Below, one piece after another: positions 50,546 through 63,897 of a stretch of DNA of 64,000 nt (the stretch's first letter is position 1; each line of letters opens with the position of its first letter). The notes below the pieces were generated by a model that did no database searches, was not told the DNA's origin, and saw nothing but the letters and a program-made list of their open reading frames with translations. The DNA is from Streptomyces sp. GS7. GTDB lineage: Bacteria > Actinomycetota > Actinomycetes > Streptomycetales > Streptomycetaceae. The stretch spans positions 2,473,501 to 2,537,500 of the forward strand of contig NZ_CP047146.1 of assembly GCF_009834125.1 (NCBI RefSeq), given 5' to 3'. The translations under genes and the position numbers were made by a program.

Positions 50546-50788
50546 GTGAAGAACATCAAGCGGGTAGCGGCCATCACGATGGCGAGCGCCGGTCTCGCCC
50601 TGGCGGGCGCCGGTGTCGCCTCGGCGGACGCCCCGCAGAGCCAGGGTGTCACGGCGGGGTCCCCGGGCGTTGTCTCGGGCAACCTCATCCAGTCCCCGGC
50701 GGACACCCCGGTGAACACCTGCGGCAACACCGCCTCCGTCGTCGGCCTGTTCAACCCGGCCTCCGGCAACACCTGCCACAACGACTGA
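50546..50788 (+). CDS. Short chaplin with two cysteines
   Basis: An 80-residue secreted protein. Signal peptide residues 1-27 (VAAITMASAGLALAGAGVASA), then one chaplin domain: GVVSGNLIQSPADTPVNTCG and TASVVGLFNPASGNTCHND. The two Cys form the usual disulphide. Short chaplins assemble into the amyloid coat of aerial hyphae. The GTG start follows GAGGAG by about 8 bases. It lies 158 bases before the Cys-less chaplin. Confidence 0.92.
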   Translation: MKNIKRVAAITMASAGLALAGAGVASADAPQSQGVTAGSPGVVSGNLIQSPADTPVNTCGNTASVVGLFNPASGNTCHND

Positions 50789-50946
50789 CCGCAGGAGCGC
50801 CCGCTCCCACCGCATGAGCCGTGCCACACCCCGGCGCGTGCGGGTCACGCCGGACCGGCCCCGCCAAGCCCTGGCCGAGCGGCCGGTCCGCACTCCACCG
50901 TCACCGTCATTCCGGCCCTGTGCCACCACGTGAGGAACACTCCACC

Positions 50947-51189
50947 ATGAACACCGCCAAAAAGGCCGCCCTTGTCCTTGCCAGCACCGGTCTCGCCCTC
51001 GGCGCCGCCGCCGGTTCGGCGTTCGCCCACGACGGCGCGCAGGCCGACGGCAAGGCCGCCTGCTCCCCGGGTGTCGGCTCGGGCAACGTCGCCCAGACCC
51101 CGGTGAAGGTCCCGCTGAACATCACCGGCAACACCGCCTCCGTCGTCGGCCTGCTCAACCCCGCCATCGGCAACAGCTCCAGCAACTGA
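50947..51189 (+). CDS. chpE: Short chaplin without the conserved cysteine pair (ChpE-like)
   Basis: An 80-residue secreted protein with a signal peptide (about residues 1-27, cut after SAFA) and a chaplin domain GVGSGNVAQTPVKVPLNITG, NTASVVGLLNPAIGNSSSN. The usual two Cys are replaced by Ile and Ser; the only Cys (KAACSPG) lies before the domain. The lack of the pair is the mark of ChpE (SCO1800) in S. coelicolor, an essential early chaplin. The ATG has GAGGAAC 8 bases before it. Confidence 0.88.
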   Translation: MNTAKKAALVLASTGLALGAAAGSAFAHDGAQADGKAACSPGVGSGNVAQTPVKVPLNITGNTASVVGLLNPAIGNSSSN

Positions 51190-51252
51190 GGCCGCCGGCC
51201 CGGGGCCTGCATCCCCCGGGCTGCTCTGGGCAGTTCCGCCCGGCCCTCCCGA

Positions 51253-51285
51253 GGCCCCGCCGGTCACTCGACGACCGGCGGGGCC
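51253..51285. terminator. Bidirectional terminator after chpE
   Basis: A perfect 13-base stem, GGCCCCGCCGGTC (51253-51265) with GACCGGCGGGGCC (51273-51285). Confidence 0.88.
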
Positions 51286-51293
51286 TTCCCTGT

Positions 51294-52109
51294 TCACCCC
51301 CGGCGCCGCTCCCGCTCCTCGACCGCGGAGTTGTACGCCGCCACCTGCGCCCGCCGGGCCGTCCGCTCCACCGGACGCAGTGCCGCGGCGCGGGCCGCGA
51401 TCTCCGACGAGCTGACCGCCGCGCCGTGCTCGCGGCCGTCCCCGCCCGCCTGCTGGGCGATGTCGATCAGCGCACCGACCCGCTGCGCCAGCTCCAGCAC
51501 CCGTACGGCCCGCGGCGGATAGCCCGGCGCCAGCACCTGCCGGCCGGCCTCCGCCCGCGCCCGGTACGCCTCCAGCGCCGCCTCGGCGACCGGACCGGCC
51601 CCGGCCACGTCCAGCGTCGAGAGCACCTCCGTCGCGTCCCGCAGCGCCTCCGCCAGCTCCCGCTCGGCCTCGCCCAGCGACGGCACGTCGGCCGGCGGGG
51701 CCTCCCGCGCCGGAAGGCAGTGCCAGACCACCTCCACATGCACATCGGGCCCGGAACCGCCTTCGGGACCGGCCTCGTACACCTCCGGGACCAGGCCCAG
51801 TCCCGTCCCGGGGGCGAGCACCGCCTCCCCGGCCTCCAGCGCCCGTGCGTTGAATTCCGGCGGACCGCTCAGGCCCAGCGGATGCCCCGGCACCGGCAGC
51901 GCCACCCGCAGGCCGGCGGCGCCCAGCGTCCGCAGCCGCCCGAGCGCGAGGGTCAGCCCGACCGGGGCGTCCTCCCCGGGCAGGTCCGTCACGCGGTGCA
52001 CCGCGTCGTCGTCCGCGATCCGGTGCGCGGCGTCATCAGGTGAGACAAGTCCGGCCAACAGGGCATTTCCCCACGCCGCCAGCCGTCCCGAACGAGGTTC
52101 ATCGAGCAT
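51294..52109 (-). CDS. Conserved hypothetical protein, 271 residues
   Basis: No family is recognised. It is cytoplasmic and mixed alpha/beta, with LRTLGAAGLRVALPVPGHPLGLSGPP in the middle (pieces near 60-85) and a helical Ala/Arg/Glu-rich last third that may form a coiled coil. VHVEVVWHCLPARE near 125 is the most protein-like core. ATG at 52109 has TAGGCT 7 bases upstream (leaderless). It is divergent from the ABC ATPase gene, 108 bases away, with a palindrome between. Confidence 0.75.
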   Translation of the reverse strand: MLDEPRSGRLAAWGNALLAGLVSPDDAAHRIADDDAVHRVTDLPGEDAPVGLTLALGRLRTLGAAGLRVALPVPGHPLGLSGPPEFNARALEAGEAVLAPGTGLGLVPEVYEAGPEGGSGPDVHVEVVWHCLPAREAPPADVPSLGEAERELAEALRDATEVLSTLDVAGAGPVAEAALEAYRARAEAGRQVLAPGYPPRAVRVLELAQRVGALIDIAQQAGGDGREHGAAVSSSEIAARAAALRPVERTARRAQVAAYNSAVEERERRRG

Positions 52110-52148
52110 GGCCCCCAGCCTAGGGAACAGCACTGACAGTGAGTGGCG

Positions 52149-52181
52149 TAGGTTTGCAGGGGGGCTGCGCCTACAGGCGCA
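52149..52181 (+). promoter_or_regulatory. Promoter with palindromic operator upstream of the ABC ATPase
   Basis: TAGGTT at 52149-52154 is a -10 candidate. TGCGCCTACAGGCGCA (52166-52181) is a 16-base palindrome (7-base arms, AC centre) just after the expected start of transcription. Confidence 0.5.
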
Positions 52182-52217
52182 CACGACGACCGAGAAGCAA
52201 TGGGAGACAGTGCGCTC

Positions 52218-53012
52218 ATGAGCGATGTGCTGGAGCTGGTGGACGTATCCGTGGTCCGCGAAGGACGGGCTCTGGTGGACCAGGTCTCCTGGTCGGTCAA
52301 GGAGGGGGAGCGCTGGGTGATCCTCGGTCCCAACGGCGCCGGCAAGACCACCCTGCTGAACGTCGCCTCCAGCTACCTCTTCCCGAGCACGGGCACCGCC
52401 AGCATCCTCGGCGAGCGCCTCGGCCGGGTCGACGTCTTCGACCTGCGCCCGCGCATCGGTATCGCCGGCGTCGCGCTCGCCGACAAGCTGCCGCGCAGCC
52501 AGACCGTCCTGCAGACCGTGCTCACCGCCGCGTACGGCATGACCGCGAGCTGGCGCGAGGACTACGACGACATCGACGAGCAGCGCGCCCGCGCCTTCCT
52601 CGACCGGCTCGGGATGAACGAGTACCTGGACCGGAAGTTCGGCACCCTCTCCGAGGGCGAGCGCAAGCGCACCCTCATCGCCCGCGCGATGATGACCGAC
52701 CCCGAGCTGCTGCTCCTGGACGAGCCCGCCGCGGGCCTCGACCTCGGCGGTCGCGAGGACCTGGTGCGCCGCCTCGGCCGGCTCGCCCGCGACCCGTACG
52801 CCCCATCGATGATCATGGTCACCCACCACGTCGAGGAGATCCCGCCGGGCTTCACCCACGTCCTGATGATCCGTCAGGGCAAGGTGCTGGCCGCCGGCCC
52901 GCTCGACCTCGAACTGACCTCCAGCAACCTCTCGCACTGCTTCGGCCTCCCGCTGATCGTCGACCGCAACGGCAACGACCGCTGGACGGCGCAGGGCCTG
53001 CCCCTCAAGTAG
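52218..53012 (+). CDS. ABC transporter ATP-binding protein (orphan)
   Basis: A 264-residue single ATPase. Walker A GPNGAGKTTLLNVA near residue 38, signature LSEGERKRTLIARAMM near 145 and Walker B LLLLDEPAAGLDLGG near 168; the signature has SEGE instead of SGGQ. THHVEEIPPGFTHV near 205 is the switch region. No permease gene is adjacent, so it either works with a distant permease or is not a transporter part. ATG at 52218 is preferred over the ATG at 52200. Confidence 0.88.
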   Translation: MSDVLELVDVSVVREGRALVDQVSWSVKEGERWVILGPNGAGKTTLLNVASSYLFPSTGTASILGERLGRVDVFDLRPRIGIAGVALADKLPRSQTVLQTVLTAAYGMTASWREDYDDIDEQRARAFLDRLGMNEYLDRKFGTLSEGERKRTLIARAMMTDPELLLLDEPAAGLDLGGREDLVRRLGRLARDPYAPSMIMVTHHVEEIPPGFTHVLMIRQGKVLAAGPLDLELTSSNLSHCFGLPLIVDRNGNDRWTAQGLPLK

Positions 53013-53104
53013 CCGCCGGCGCCCGGCCGATCGGGCTCTGTACCGATGGGGCCCTGACCGATCGCGCCCTGTCCCCGACCGCGCCCCGGACCTACCATGA
53101 AGCC

Positions 53105-53530
53105 GTGGATCCATGGGTGTGGTGGCTTCTCGCCGCCGTAGGACTGGGCATTCCCCTCGTCGTGACCGCGCTGCCCGAATTCGGGATGTTCGCGGTCGGT
53201 GCCGTCGCCGGTGCCGTCACCGCAGCGCTCGGTGGCGGCACCGTTCCGCAATTCCTCGTGTTCGTCGCCGTATCGGTCGCGCTGATCGCCGTCGTGCGCC
53301 CCATCGCCAACCGCCACCGCGGCCAGAGCCCCCTGCTCGCCTCCGGGATCGACGCACTCAAGGGCAAGAGCGCCACGGTCCTGGAGCGGGTCGACTCCGG
53401 CGACGGCGGCCGCATCAAGCTCGCCGGGGAAATCTGGTCCGCACGTGCCCTCGACAGCGACCGGGTCTACGAACCCGGCCAGCAGGTCGACGTGGTGGAG
53501 ATCGAAGGCGCCACCGCCGTCGTCATCTGA
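53105..53530 (+). CDS. NfeD family protein
   Basis: A 141-residue protein: two or three membrane helices (residues 3-65, WVWWLLAAVGLGIPLVVTAL and VPQFLVFVAVSVALIAVV) then an OB-fold domain (ALKGKSATVLERVDSGDGGR ... QQVDVVEIEGATAVVI). NfeD proteins partner with SPFH/stomatin proteins; here the SPFH gene follows after 101 bases. The GTG at 53105 has TACCAT 6 bases upstream (leaderless). The family maintains membrane-domain order. Confidence 0.87.
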   Translation: MDPWVWWLLAAVGLGIPLVVTALPEFGMFAVGAVAGAVTAALGGGTVPQFLVFVAVSVALIAVVRPIANRHRGQSPLLASGIDALKGKSATVLERVDSGDGGRIKLAGEIWSARALDSDRVYEPGQQVDVVEIEGATAVVI

Positions 53531-53631
53531 CCCGAACCCGGTGCGCGACACGCCGGGACTCTGGAAGACTGATCAACGTCAAGCCGGCCGCCGGCCGGTA
53601 CGGTCCAGCAACGAAGGGCACGGGAGCCGCT

Positions 53632-54570
53632 GTGGAACCGATCATCATCGTCCTGATCATCCTGGTGGTGCTCGTGTTCATCGCACTCATCAAGACGATC
53701 CAGGTCATCCCGCAGGCCAGCGCCGCCATCGTCGAGCGCTTCGGCCGCTACACCCGCACGCTCAACGCCGGCCTGAACATCGTCGTCCCGTTCATCGACT
53801 CCATCCGCAACCGCATCGACCTCCGCGAGCAGGTCGTGCCGTTCCCGCCGCAGCCGGTGATCACCCAGGACAACCTCGTCGTCAACATCGACACCGTGAT
53901 CTATTACCAGGTCACCGACGCCCGCGCCGCCACCTACGAAGTCGCCAGCTACATCCAGGCGATCGAGCAGCTCACCGTCACCACCCTCCGCAACATCATC
54001 GGCGGTATGGACCTGGAGCGGACGCTGACCTCCCGCGAGGAGATCAACGCGGCGCTGCGCGGCGTCCTCGACGAGGCCACCGGCAAGTGGGGCATCCGCG
54101 TCAACCGCGTCGAGCTGAAGGCCATCGAGCCGCCGACCTCCATCCAGGACTCGATGGAGAAGCAGATGCGCGCCGACCGCGACAAGCGCGCCGCCATCCT
54201 CCAGGCCGAAGGTGTCCGGCAGTCCGAGATCCTCACCGCCGAGGGCCAGAAGCAGTCCGCGATCCTCCGCGCCGAAGGTGAGGCCAAGGCCGCCGCGCTG
54301 CGCGCCGAAGGCGAGGCCCAGGCGATCCGGGTCGTCTTCGAGTCCATCCACGCCGGAGACCCGGACCAGAAGCTGCTGTCGTACCAGTACCTCCAGATGC
54401 TCCCGAAGATCGCCGAGGGCGACGCCAACAAGCTCTGGATCGTGCCCAGCGAGATCGGCGACGCCCTCAAGGGCCTCGGCGGCGCCATCGGCAACTTCGC
54501 GCCCGGGGGCGGTGGCGGCAGCATCCCCAAGCCCGGCAACCCGAACCGTCAGGCACCCCCCATCGACTGA
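53632..54570 (+). CDS. SPFH domain protein (stomatin/prohibitin-like)
   Basis: A 312-residue membrane-anchored protein. An N-terminal helix (residues 2-22, EPIIIVLIILVVLVFIALIK), the SPFH domain about 25-180 (VERFGRYTRTLNAGLNIVVP, EQVVPFPPQPVITQDNLVVN), a coiled coil with AEG repeats (205-245) and a Gly/Pro tail. Such proteins form oligomers in membrane domains with NfeD. The GTG start has GGGAG 6 bases before it. Confidence 0.9.
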   Translation: MEPIIIVLIILVVLVFIALIKTIQVIPQASAAIVERFGRYTRTLNAGLNIVVPFIDSIRNRIDLREQVVPFPPQPVITQDNLVVNIDTVIYYQVTDARAATYEVASYIQAIEQLTVTTLRNIIGGMDLERTLTSREEINAALRGVLDEATGKWGIRVNRVELKAIEPPTSIQDSMEKQMRADRDKRAAILQAEGVRQSEILTAEGQKQSAILRAEGEAKAAALRAEGEAQAIRVVFESIHAGDPDQKLLSYQYLQMLPKIAEGDANKLWIVPSEIGDALKGLGGAIGNFAPGGGGGSIPKPGNPNRQAPPID

Positions 54571-54594
54571 CACGACCACCCACTCGTGCATGAT

Positions 54595-54633
54595 CAGGGT
54601 GCCCCTCGACCTTCATGGCGGGGAGGCACCCTG
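54595..54633. terminator. Hairpin between the SPFH and TSUP genes
   Basis: CAGGGTGCC (54595-54603) pairs with GGCACCCTG (54625-54633), with more pairing (CTC/GGG) inside. Confidence 0.65.
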
Positions 54634-54652
54634 ACCATGTGAGGAGACGGCC

Positions 54653-55420
54653 GTGTCCATCTGGGAAGCAGTCGCAGTGTTCGTCGCGGGCCTCGGGGCC
54701 GGCACGATCAACACCATCGTCGGCTCCGGCACCCTGATCACCTTCCCCGTACTCCTCGCCGTCGGCCTGCCGCCCGTGACGGCCAACGTCTCCAACACCC
54801 TTGGCCTGGTGCCCGGTTCGATCAGCGGCGCCATCGGCTACCGGCGCGAACTGGCCGGTCAGTCCCGGCGGCTGCTGCGCTTCGCGGCCGGCGCCCTCAC
54901 CGGCGGCCTGGCCGGCGCGGTCCTGCTGATCGCGCTGCCCTCCAGCGCGTTCAAGATGATCGTCCCCGCGCTGATCGCCGTCGCCCTCGTCCTGGTCGTC
55001 GTCCAGCCCCGGCTCGCCGCCGCACTGCGCGCCCGCCGCGCCCGCAACGGCACCACCGCCCGGCGCGACGGGGGACTCGCGCTGTTCGCCGGACTGCTGC
55101 TGGCCAGCGTCTACGGCGGCTACTTCGGCGCCGCCCAGGGCGTCATATACCTCTCCCTGATGGGCGTGCTGCTCAGCGACGACCTCCAGCAGATCAACGC
55201 CATCAAGAACGTCCTCGCCGCCGTCGTCAACGGCGTCGCGGCGGTCTTCTTCCTCTTCGTCGCCGACTTCGACTGGACCGCCGTCGTCCTCATCGCGGTC
55301 GGCTCCGCGCTCGGCGGCCAGATAGGCGCCAAGGTCGGCCGACGGCTGCCGCCGGTCGCCCTGCGCGCCGCCATCGTCGTCGTGGGCCTGCTGGCCATCG
55401 CCCAACTCCTCCTCCGATAA
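54653..55420 (+). CDS. TSUP family permease (TauE/SafE)
   Basis: A 255-residue membrane protein with seven to eight helices. GAGTINTIVGSGTLITFPVLLA near residue 14 and GGYFGAAQGVIYLSLMGVLL near 146 are the two half-repeat signatures. Members export sulfite, sulfoacetate or other anions. The GTG start follows GAGGAG. It is probably separate from the SPFH transcript because of the hairpin between. Confidence 0.9.
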   Translation: MSIWEAVAVFVAGLGAGTINTIVGSGTLITFPVLLAVGLPPVTANVSNTLGLVPGSISGAIGYRRELAGQSRRLLRFAAGALTGGLAGAVLLIALPSSAFKMIVPALIAVALVLVVVQPRLAAALRARRARNGTTARRDGGLALFAGLLLASVYGGYFGAAQGVIYLSLMGVLLSDDLQQINAIKNVLAAVVNGVAAVFFLFVADFDWTAVVLIAVGSALGGQIGAKVGRRLPPVALRAAIVVVGLLAIAQLLLR

Positions 55421-55476
55421 GGGGAGTTCTCAAGGAGGGGAAGCCGGGCGACGGCCGGATCGGCCCCGGCCCGGGA

Positions 55477-55983
55477 CTACGCGGGCAGGGCCCGCAGCCA
55501 CTCCGGCAGCTCCTCCCGTACGGACACCCCGAGAGCCGACACCAGCGCATCCGCCGGCGTCGGCTCGAAGGGCCGGCGCAGCAGCTGCATCCCCGCCTGC
55601 TCGGGCGTACGGTCCGCCTTGCGGTGGTTGTCCTCCGCGCACGACGCGACGGTATTCAGCCAGGTGTCCCCACCGCCGTGCGCCCGCGGTACGACATGGT
55701 CCACGGTGGTCGCCCGCTTCCCGCAGTACGCGCACCGGTGCTGGTCCCGCACCAGCACCCCCCGCCGCGACCACGCCGCCCGTCTTCGGAACGGCACCCG
55801 TACGTACCTACTGAGCCTGATCACCCGCGGCACCGGCACATCGACCGAGGCGGCCCGGATCCGCAGCCCCGGGTGGGCGTGCTCGACAACCGCCTTGTCC
55901 TGCATCACCAGCACCACCGCACGCCGCAGCGACACCGTCGCCAGCGGCTCGAAGCTCGCATTCAGCACCAGCGTCTCGCGCAT
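55477..55983 (-). CDS. HNH endonuclease family protein
   Basis: A 168-residue protein. Zinc and active-site parts: [20 protein letters not shown] near residue 90 and [17 protein letters not shown] near 115 give CxxC, DH and NHRK. A beta-rich N-terminus ([20 protein letters not shown]) is typical of the actinobacterial group. A DNA-repair or general nuclease role is likely; there is no partner methylase. ATG at 55983 has GGGAGG 9 bases upstream. A palindrome lies 46-59 bases before it. Confidence 0.88.
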   Translation of the reverse strand: MRETLVLNASFEPLATVSLRRAVVLVMQDKAVVEHAHPGLRIRAASVDVPVPRVIRLSRYVRVPFRRRAAWSRRGVLVRDQHRCAYCGKRATTVDHVVPRAHGGGDTWLNTVASCAEDNHRKADRTPEQAGMQLLRRPFEPTPADALVSALGVSVREELPEWLRALPA

Positions 55984-56428
55984 CCCGTCCACCTCCCGGA
56001 CCCGGTTCGCCCCCGCGGCGAAGTGGCTCCACTGTGCAGTGGCAGGTATTTCCCGGACAACGCAATTTCCGCATGCCACAAGGGAAATGGGAGGTGATCG
56101 CACGATGAAGAAGAGGTGTTGCACAGCCCGGCCGGGACGGCGCCGGGCCCCCCGGTCGCAACACCGGCATCCGGCACAAAAGGTGCGCTCCGGGTCCCGC
56201 CCCCGTGATGTGCACGGAACCCGGAGCGTACGACAGCCGGCGCGGACGCCCGACACGAGTGCGGACTCCGGCGAACGGTGGGCGACACACCTGCGCCCCG
56301 CCGCTCCCGCCACTGCGGTACCAGCTGCCCGACGCCTGGAAAAGGCGGCGGTACGCGTACCACTGTGCGTGCCGGAAGCGCCGGGGCGCAACGCAATTAC
56401 GGGCCGCCGTCCGCCGGTCCGACGAGCC
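55984..56428. other. Intergenic region before the HNH gene
   Basis: No supported gene. CCACTGTGCAGTGG (56029-56042) is a near-palindrome in the HNH promoter area, and ATTTCCC/GGGAAAT (56048-56054, 56082-56088) another. GGAGGTGA is 7 bases before an ATG at 56105 ([11 protein letters not shown]), which opens a frame that never closes sensibly; see findings. Confidence 0.5.
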
Positions 56429-56962
56429 CTACGCGGGCACCTCGTACTCGCCGATCAACTGGGCCCGCCCGATCGCGTGGAACCGCAGATTGAAGCCCAC
56501 CACCGCGGGCGAGGCGTCCTCGTCCGGACCCAGCTTCTCCTGGTCCACCGCGTAGACGGTGAACACATAGCGGTGCGACCCGTCGCCGGGCGGCGGCGCC
56601 GCGCCCCCGAAGTCCCGCGTCCCGTAGTCGTTGCGGACGTGCACGGCCCCCGCGGGAAGCCCCTTCATGTCACCGCTGCCGGCCCCCGCCGGCAGCTCCG
56701 TCACGGACGCCGGGACGTCGAACAGCACCCAGTGCCAGAACCCGCTGCCGGTCGGCGCGTCCGGGTCGTAGCAGGTGACGGCGTAGCTCTTGGTGCCCGC
56801 GGGGGCACCCTCCCACCGCAGCTGCGGCGAGCGGTTGCCGCCGGAGTAGACCTGCTCCGAACCCAGCCTCCCGCCCGGCTCCACCTCCTCGCTCACCACC
56901 GTGAACTCCGCCACCGGCGGGTGGAATTCGTGCGGGAGCGGCCGTCGCTTCAGCTCGGACAC
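56429..56962 (-). CDS. YbhB/YbcL family Raf kinase inhibitor-like protein (PEBP)
   Basis: A 177-residue phosphatidylethanolamine-binding-protein fold. [19 protein letters not shown] near residue 66, [20 protein letters not shown] near 100 and [11 protein letters not shown] near 128 form the ligand pocket. The cellular role in bacteria is unknown. GTG at 56962 has AGGAGG 7 bases before it. Confidence 0.9.
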   Translation of the reverse strand: MSELKRRPLPHEFHPPVAEFTVVSEEVEPGGRLGSEQVYSGGNRSPQLRWEGAPAGTKSYAVTCYDPDAPTGSGFWHWVLFDVPASVTELPAGAGSGDMKGLPAGAVHVRNDYGTRDFGGAAPPPGDGSHRYVFTVYAVDQEKLGPDEDASPAVVGFNLRFHAIGRAQLIGEYEVPA

Positions 56963-57328
56963 CTCGGACCTCCTGGTCGCTTGCTGACACTCTGTCCGGT
57001 CAGGTTAGAGCCAGTTCCGCCGCCCGCCCCCCTCGGCCGGCCGGCCGCCGGGACAACCGCCCGGCCGGTCTCCCGCAACAACGGCAGCCGCCGCGCCCCG
57101 TGGACCCACCCCCTCCCGTACGCCCCTCGCCACGCCCCTTCCGCGCAGCTGCCGCGCCGCACAGGCCGTGACCGGCATCTCCCACGGCATCCCCAGGCCG
57201 CACGGACCATGCGCCCCACCGTCGGCCGATCATGGCCGGATCCGTCCCAACGCGAAGCCGATCACCCCCAACCCCCGTGCCCCGAAGGCCGGCCGCCGTC
57301 CCCGACGCCTGCACTACGCTCGGAACCC
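56963..57328. other. Intergenic region between the PEBP and DNA glycosylase genes
   Basis: No gene is seen. TACGCT at 57315-57320 is the -10 box of the glycosylase gene, 8 bases before its ATG. The rest is GC-rich non-coding DNA with the PEBP promoter near 56990. Confidence 0.55.
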
Positions 57329-57979
57329 ATGACCGACGACGCGGCCCGCACCCTGCTCCCACGCGACTTCTTCGACCGTCCCGTCGTGGACGTCGCCCCG
57401 GACCTGCTCGGCCGTACGCTCGTCCGCCACACCCCCGACGGCCCCATCGAGCTGCGCCTCACCGAGGTCGAGGCATACGACGGCGAATCCGACCCGGGCT
57501 CGCATGCCTACCGGGGCCGCACCGCCCGCAACGCCACGATGTTCGGCCCGCCCGGTCACGCGTACGTCTACTTCATCTACGGCATGTGGTTCAGCATCAA
57601 CCTGGTCTGCGGTCCCGAGGGCAAGGCCAGTGCCGTTCTCCTCCGCGCGGGCGAGATCCTCACCGGCACCACCCTCGCCGCCGGCCGCCGCCCCAAGGCG
57701 CGCAACACCAAGGAACTCGCCAAGGGCCCGGCCCGGCTGGCCACCGCCCTCGACATCGACCGCTCCCTCGACGGCACCGACGTCTGCACCACCGCCGCCA
57801 CCCCGCTCTCGATCCTCCACGGCACCCCGGCCCCCCGTGACCGGGTACGCAACGGCCCCCGCACCGGCGTCGGCGGCGACGGCGCCGACCACCCCTGGCG
57901 CTACTGGATCGACGGCGACCCCACGGTGAGCCGCTATCGCCCCCACACCCCCAGGCGCCGCACCACCTCGGCAACTTGA
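57329..57979 (+). CDS. DNA-3-methyladenine glycosylase (AAG/MPG family)
   Basis: A 216-residue base-excision enzyme. The catalytic Glu is in [20 protein letters not shown] near residue 48; [20 protein letters not shown] near 83 forms the base pocket; [11 protein letters not shown] near 140 binds DNA. Length and order match bacterial AAG. Basic C-terminus PRRRTTSAT. The mRNA is leaderless (TACGCT before ATG). It is the last gene before the rRNA operon. Confidence 0.9.
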   Translation: MTDDAARTLLPRDFFDRPVVDVAPDLLGRTLVRHTPDGPIELRLTEVEAYDGESDPGSHAYRGRTARNATMFGPPGHAYVYFIYGMWFSINLVCGPEGKASAVLLRAGEILTGTTLAAGRRPKARNTKELAKGPARLATALDIDRSLDGTDVCTTAATPLSILHGTPAPRDRVRNGPRTGVGGDGADHPWRYWIDGDPTVSRYRPHTPRRRTTSAT

Positions 57980-58591
57980 CTCTGTCCCGCCAAACCCCTA
58001 ACGTAGCCCGAGCCGCTGGAGACGGGCAGCGCTTTCCGCGCAGACCGACAGGCGGCACAACCACTACTCTGAACGACTCCCTGACGGGTCTTCTTTCGCG
58101 TTGCCGAAATTCGACCCCGCCGACTCGATTATGTGTCACCAGGGAAAACCGCTAAAGTAGTGACCACGCCGAAAGGCAAACCCCCTCCGACGGGAAATCG
58201 GAACCGAATTCGAAACGGCTGCGACAAGCGGCCGGAACGAAAAGGATCTGATAAAGTCGGAACCACGAGAAGGCCGAAAGGCCGGATCGCACCGGCGAAA
58301 ATCGGGGCCGCGAGGGTCTGATAGAGTCGGAAACGCAAGACCGAAGGGAAGCGCCCGGAGAGCCTGGTGAAACAGGCGCAAAGGAAGCGTCCGTTCCTTG
58401 AGAACTCAACAGCGTGCCAAAAGTCAACGCCAGATATGTTGATACCCCGTCTCCATCATGGAGATGAGGTTCCTTTGAAAGTCCTTCCAAGTTTTTGGGA
58501 GGCGCACACAGCGAGGACGCTGTGAACGACTGGGACTATTCCTCCTGGTTGTTCCGCTCAACGCGAGTGTCACCGGATTACCGGTAAACAT
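57980..58591 (+). promoter_or_regulatory. rRNA operon promoter and leader region
   Basis: Three -10 boxes are visible: TAAAGT at 58153-58158, TAAAGT at 58252-58257 and TAGAGT at 58322-58327. The last two sit in copies of TCTGATAnAGTCGGAA 70 bases apart. None has a good -35, as usual for CarD/RbpA-dependent rRNA promoters. CTTGAGAACTCAACAGCGTG near 58397 is the antitermination-type leader; a similar CTTGAGAACT precedes the 23S gene. Confidence 0.7.
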
Positions 58592-63540
<4,949 letters not shown>

Positions 63541-63547
63541 TCAGTTG

Positions 63548-63562
63548 CTCGCGTCCACTGTG
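63548..63562 (+). other. 3' arm of the pre-23S processing stem
   Basis: CTCGCGTCCACTGTG is the exact complement of 60398-60412. Confidence 0.8.
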
Positions 63563-63653
63563 TGGTTCCCGGGTTGCGAACAGTCGCAATGTCGGTTGAA
63601 CCAGTTTCACTTCTTCAATTAAAAAGTGTGCTTGTTCGCTAGAACCCGAATGG

Positions 63654-63772
63654 GTTTCGGTGGTTATTGCGTTAGGGAAACGCCCGGTTACATTTCGAAC
63701 CCGGAAGCTAAGCCTTTCAGCGCCGATGGTACTGCAGGGGGGACCCTGTGGGAGAGTAGGACGCCGCCGAAC
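63654..63772 (+). rRNA. rrf: 5S ribosomal RNA
   Basis: 119 nt, beginning GTTTCGGTGGTTATTGCG and ending ACGCCGCCGAAC, with closed 5'/3' pairing. It lies 113 bases after the 23S gene. Confidence 0.95.
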
Positions 63773-63780
63773 AATCTTTC

Positions 63781-63824
63781 AAGGACCCTTGGTCCCAGCG
63801 TTCACGCTGGGACCAAGGGTCCTT
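63781..63824 (+). terminator. rRNA operon terminator
   Basis: A perfect 20-base stem (63781-63800 with 63805-63824), loop TTCA, followed by TTGCTTT; a strong intrinsic terminator. Confidence 0.95.
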
Positions 63825-63897
63825 TTGCTTTGCCGAAGCGCGCCGAAGTGGTCGGTGCGTGAGAATGAATGTAGTGCCGAAGACAGGAGTCACGTCG

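Noticed and set aside
55619..57979. A single 786-codon frame ending in the DNA glycosylase
   Set aside because: Only the last 216 codons match a family; the earlier part is antisense to HNH and PEBP genes.
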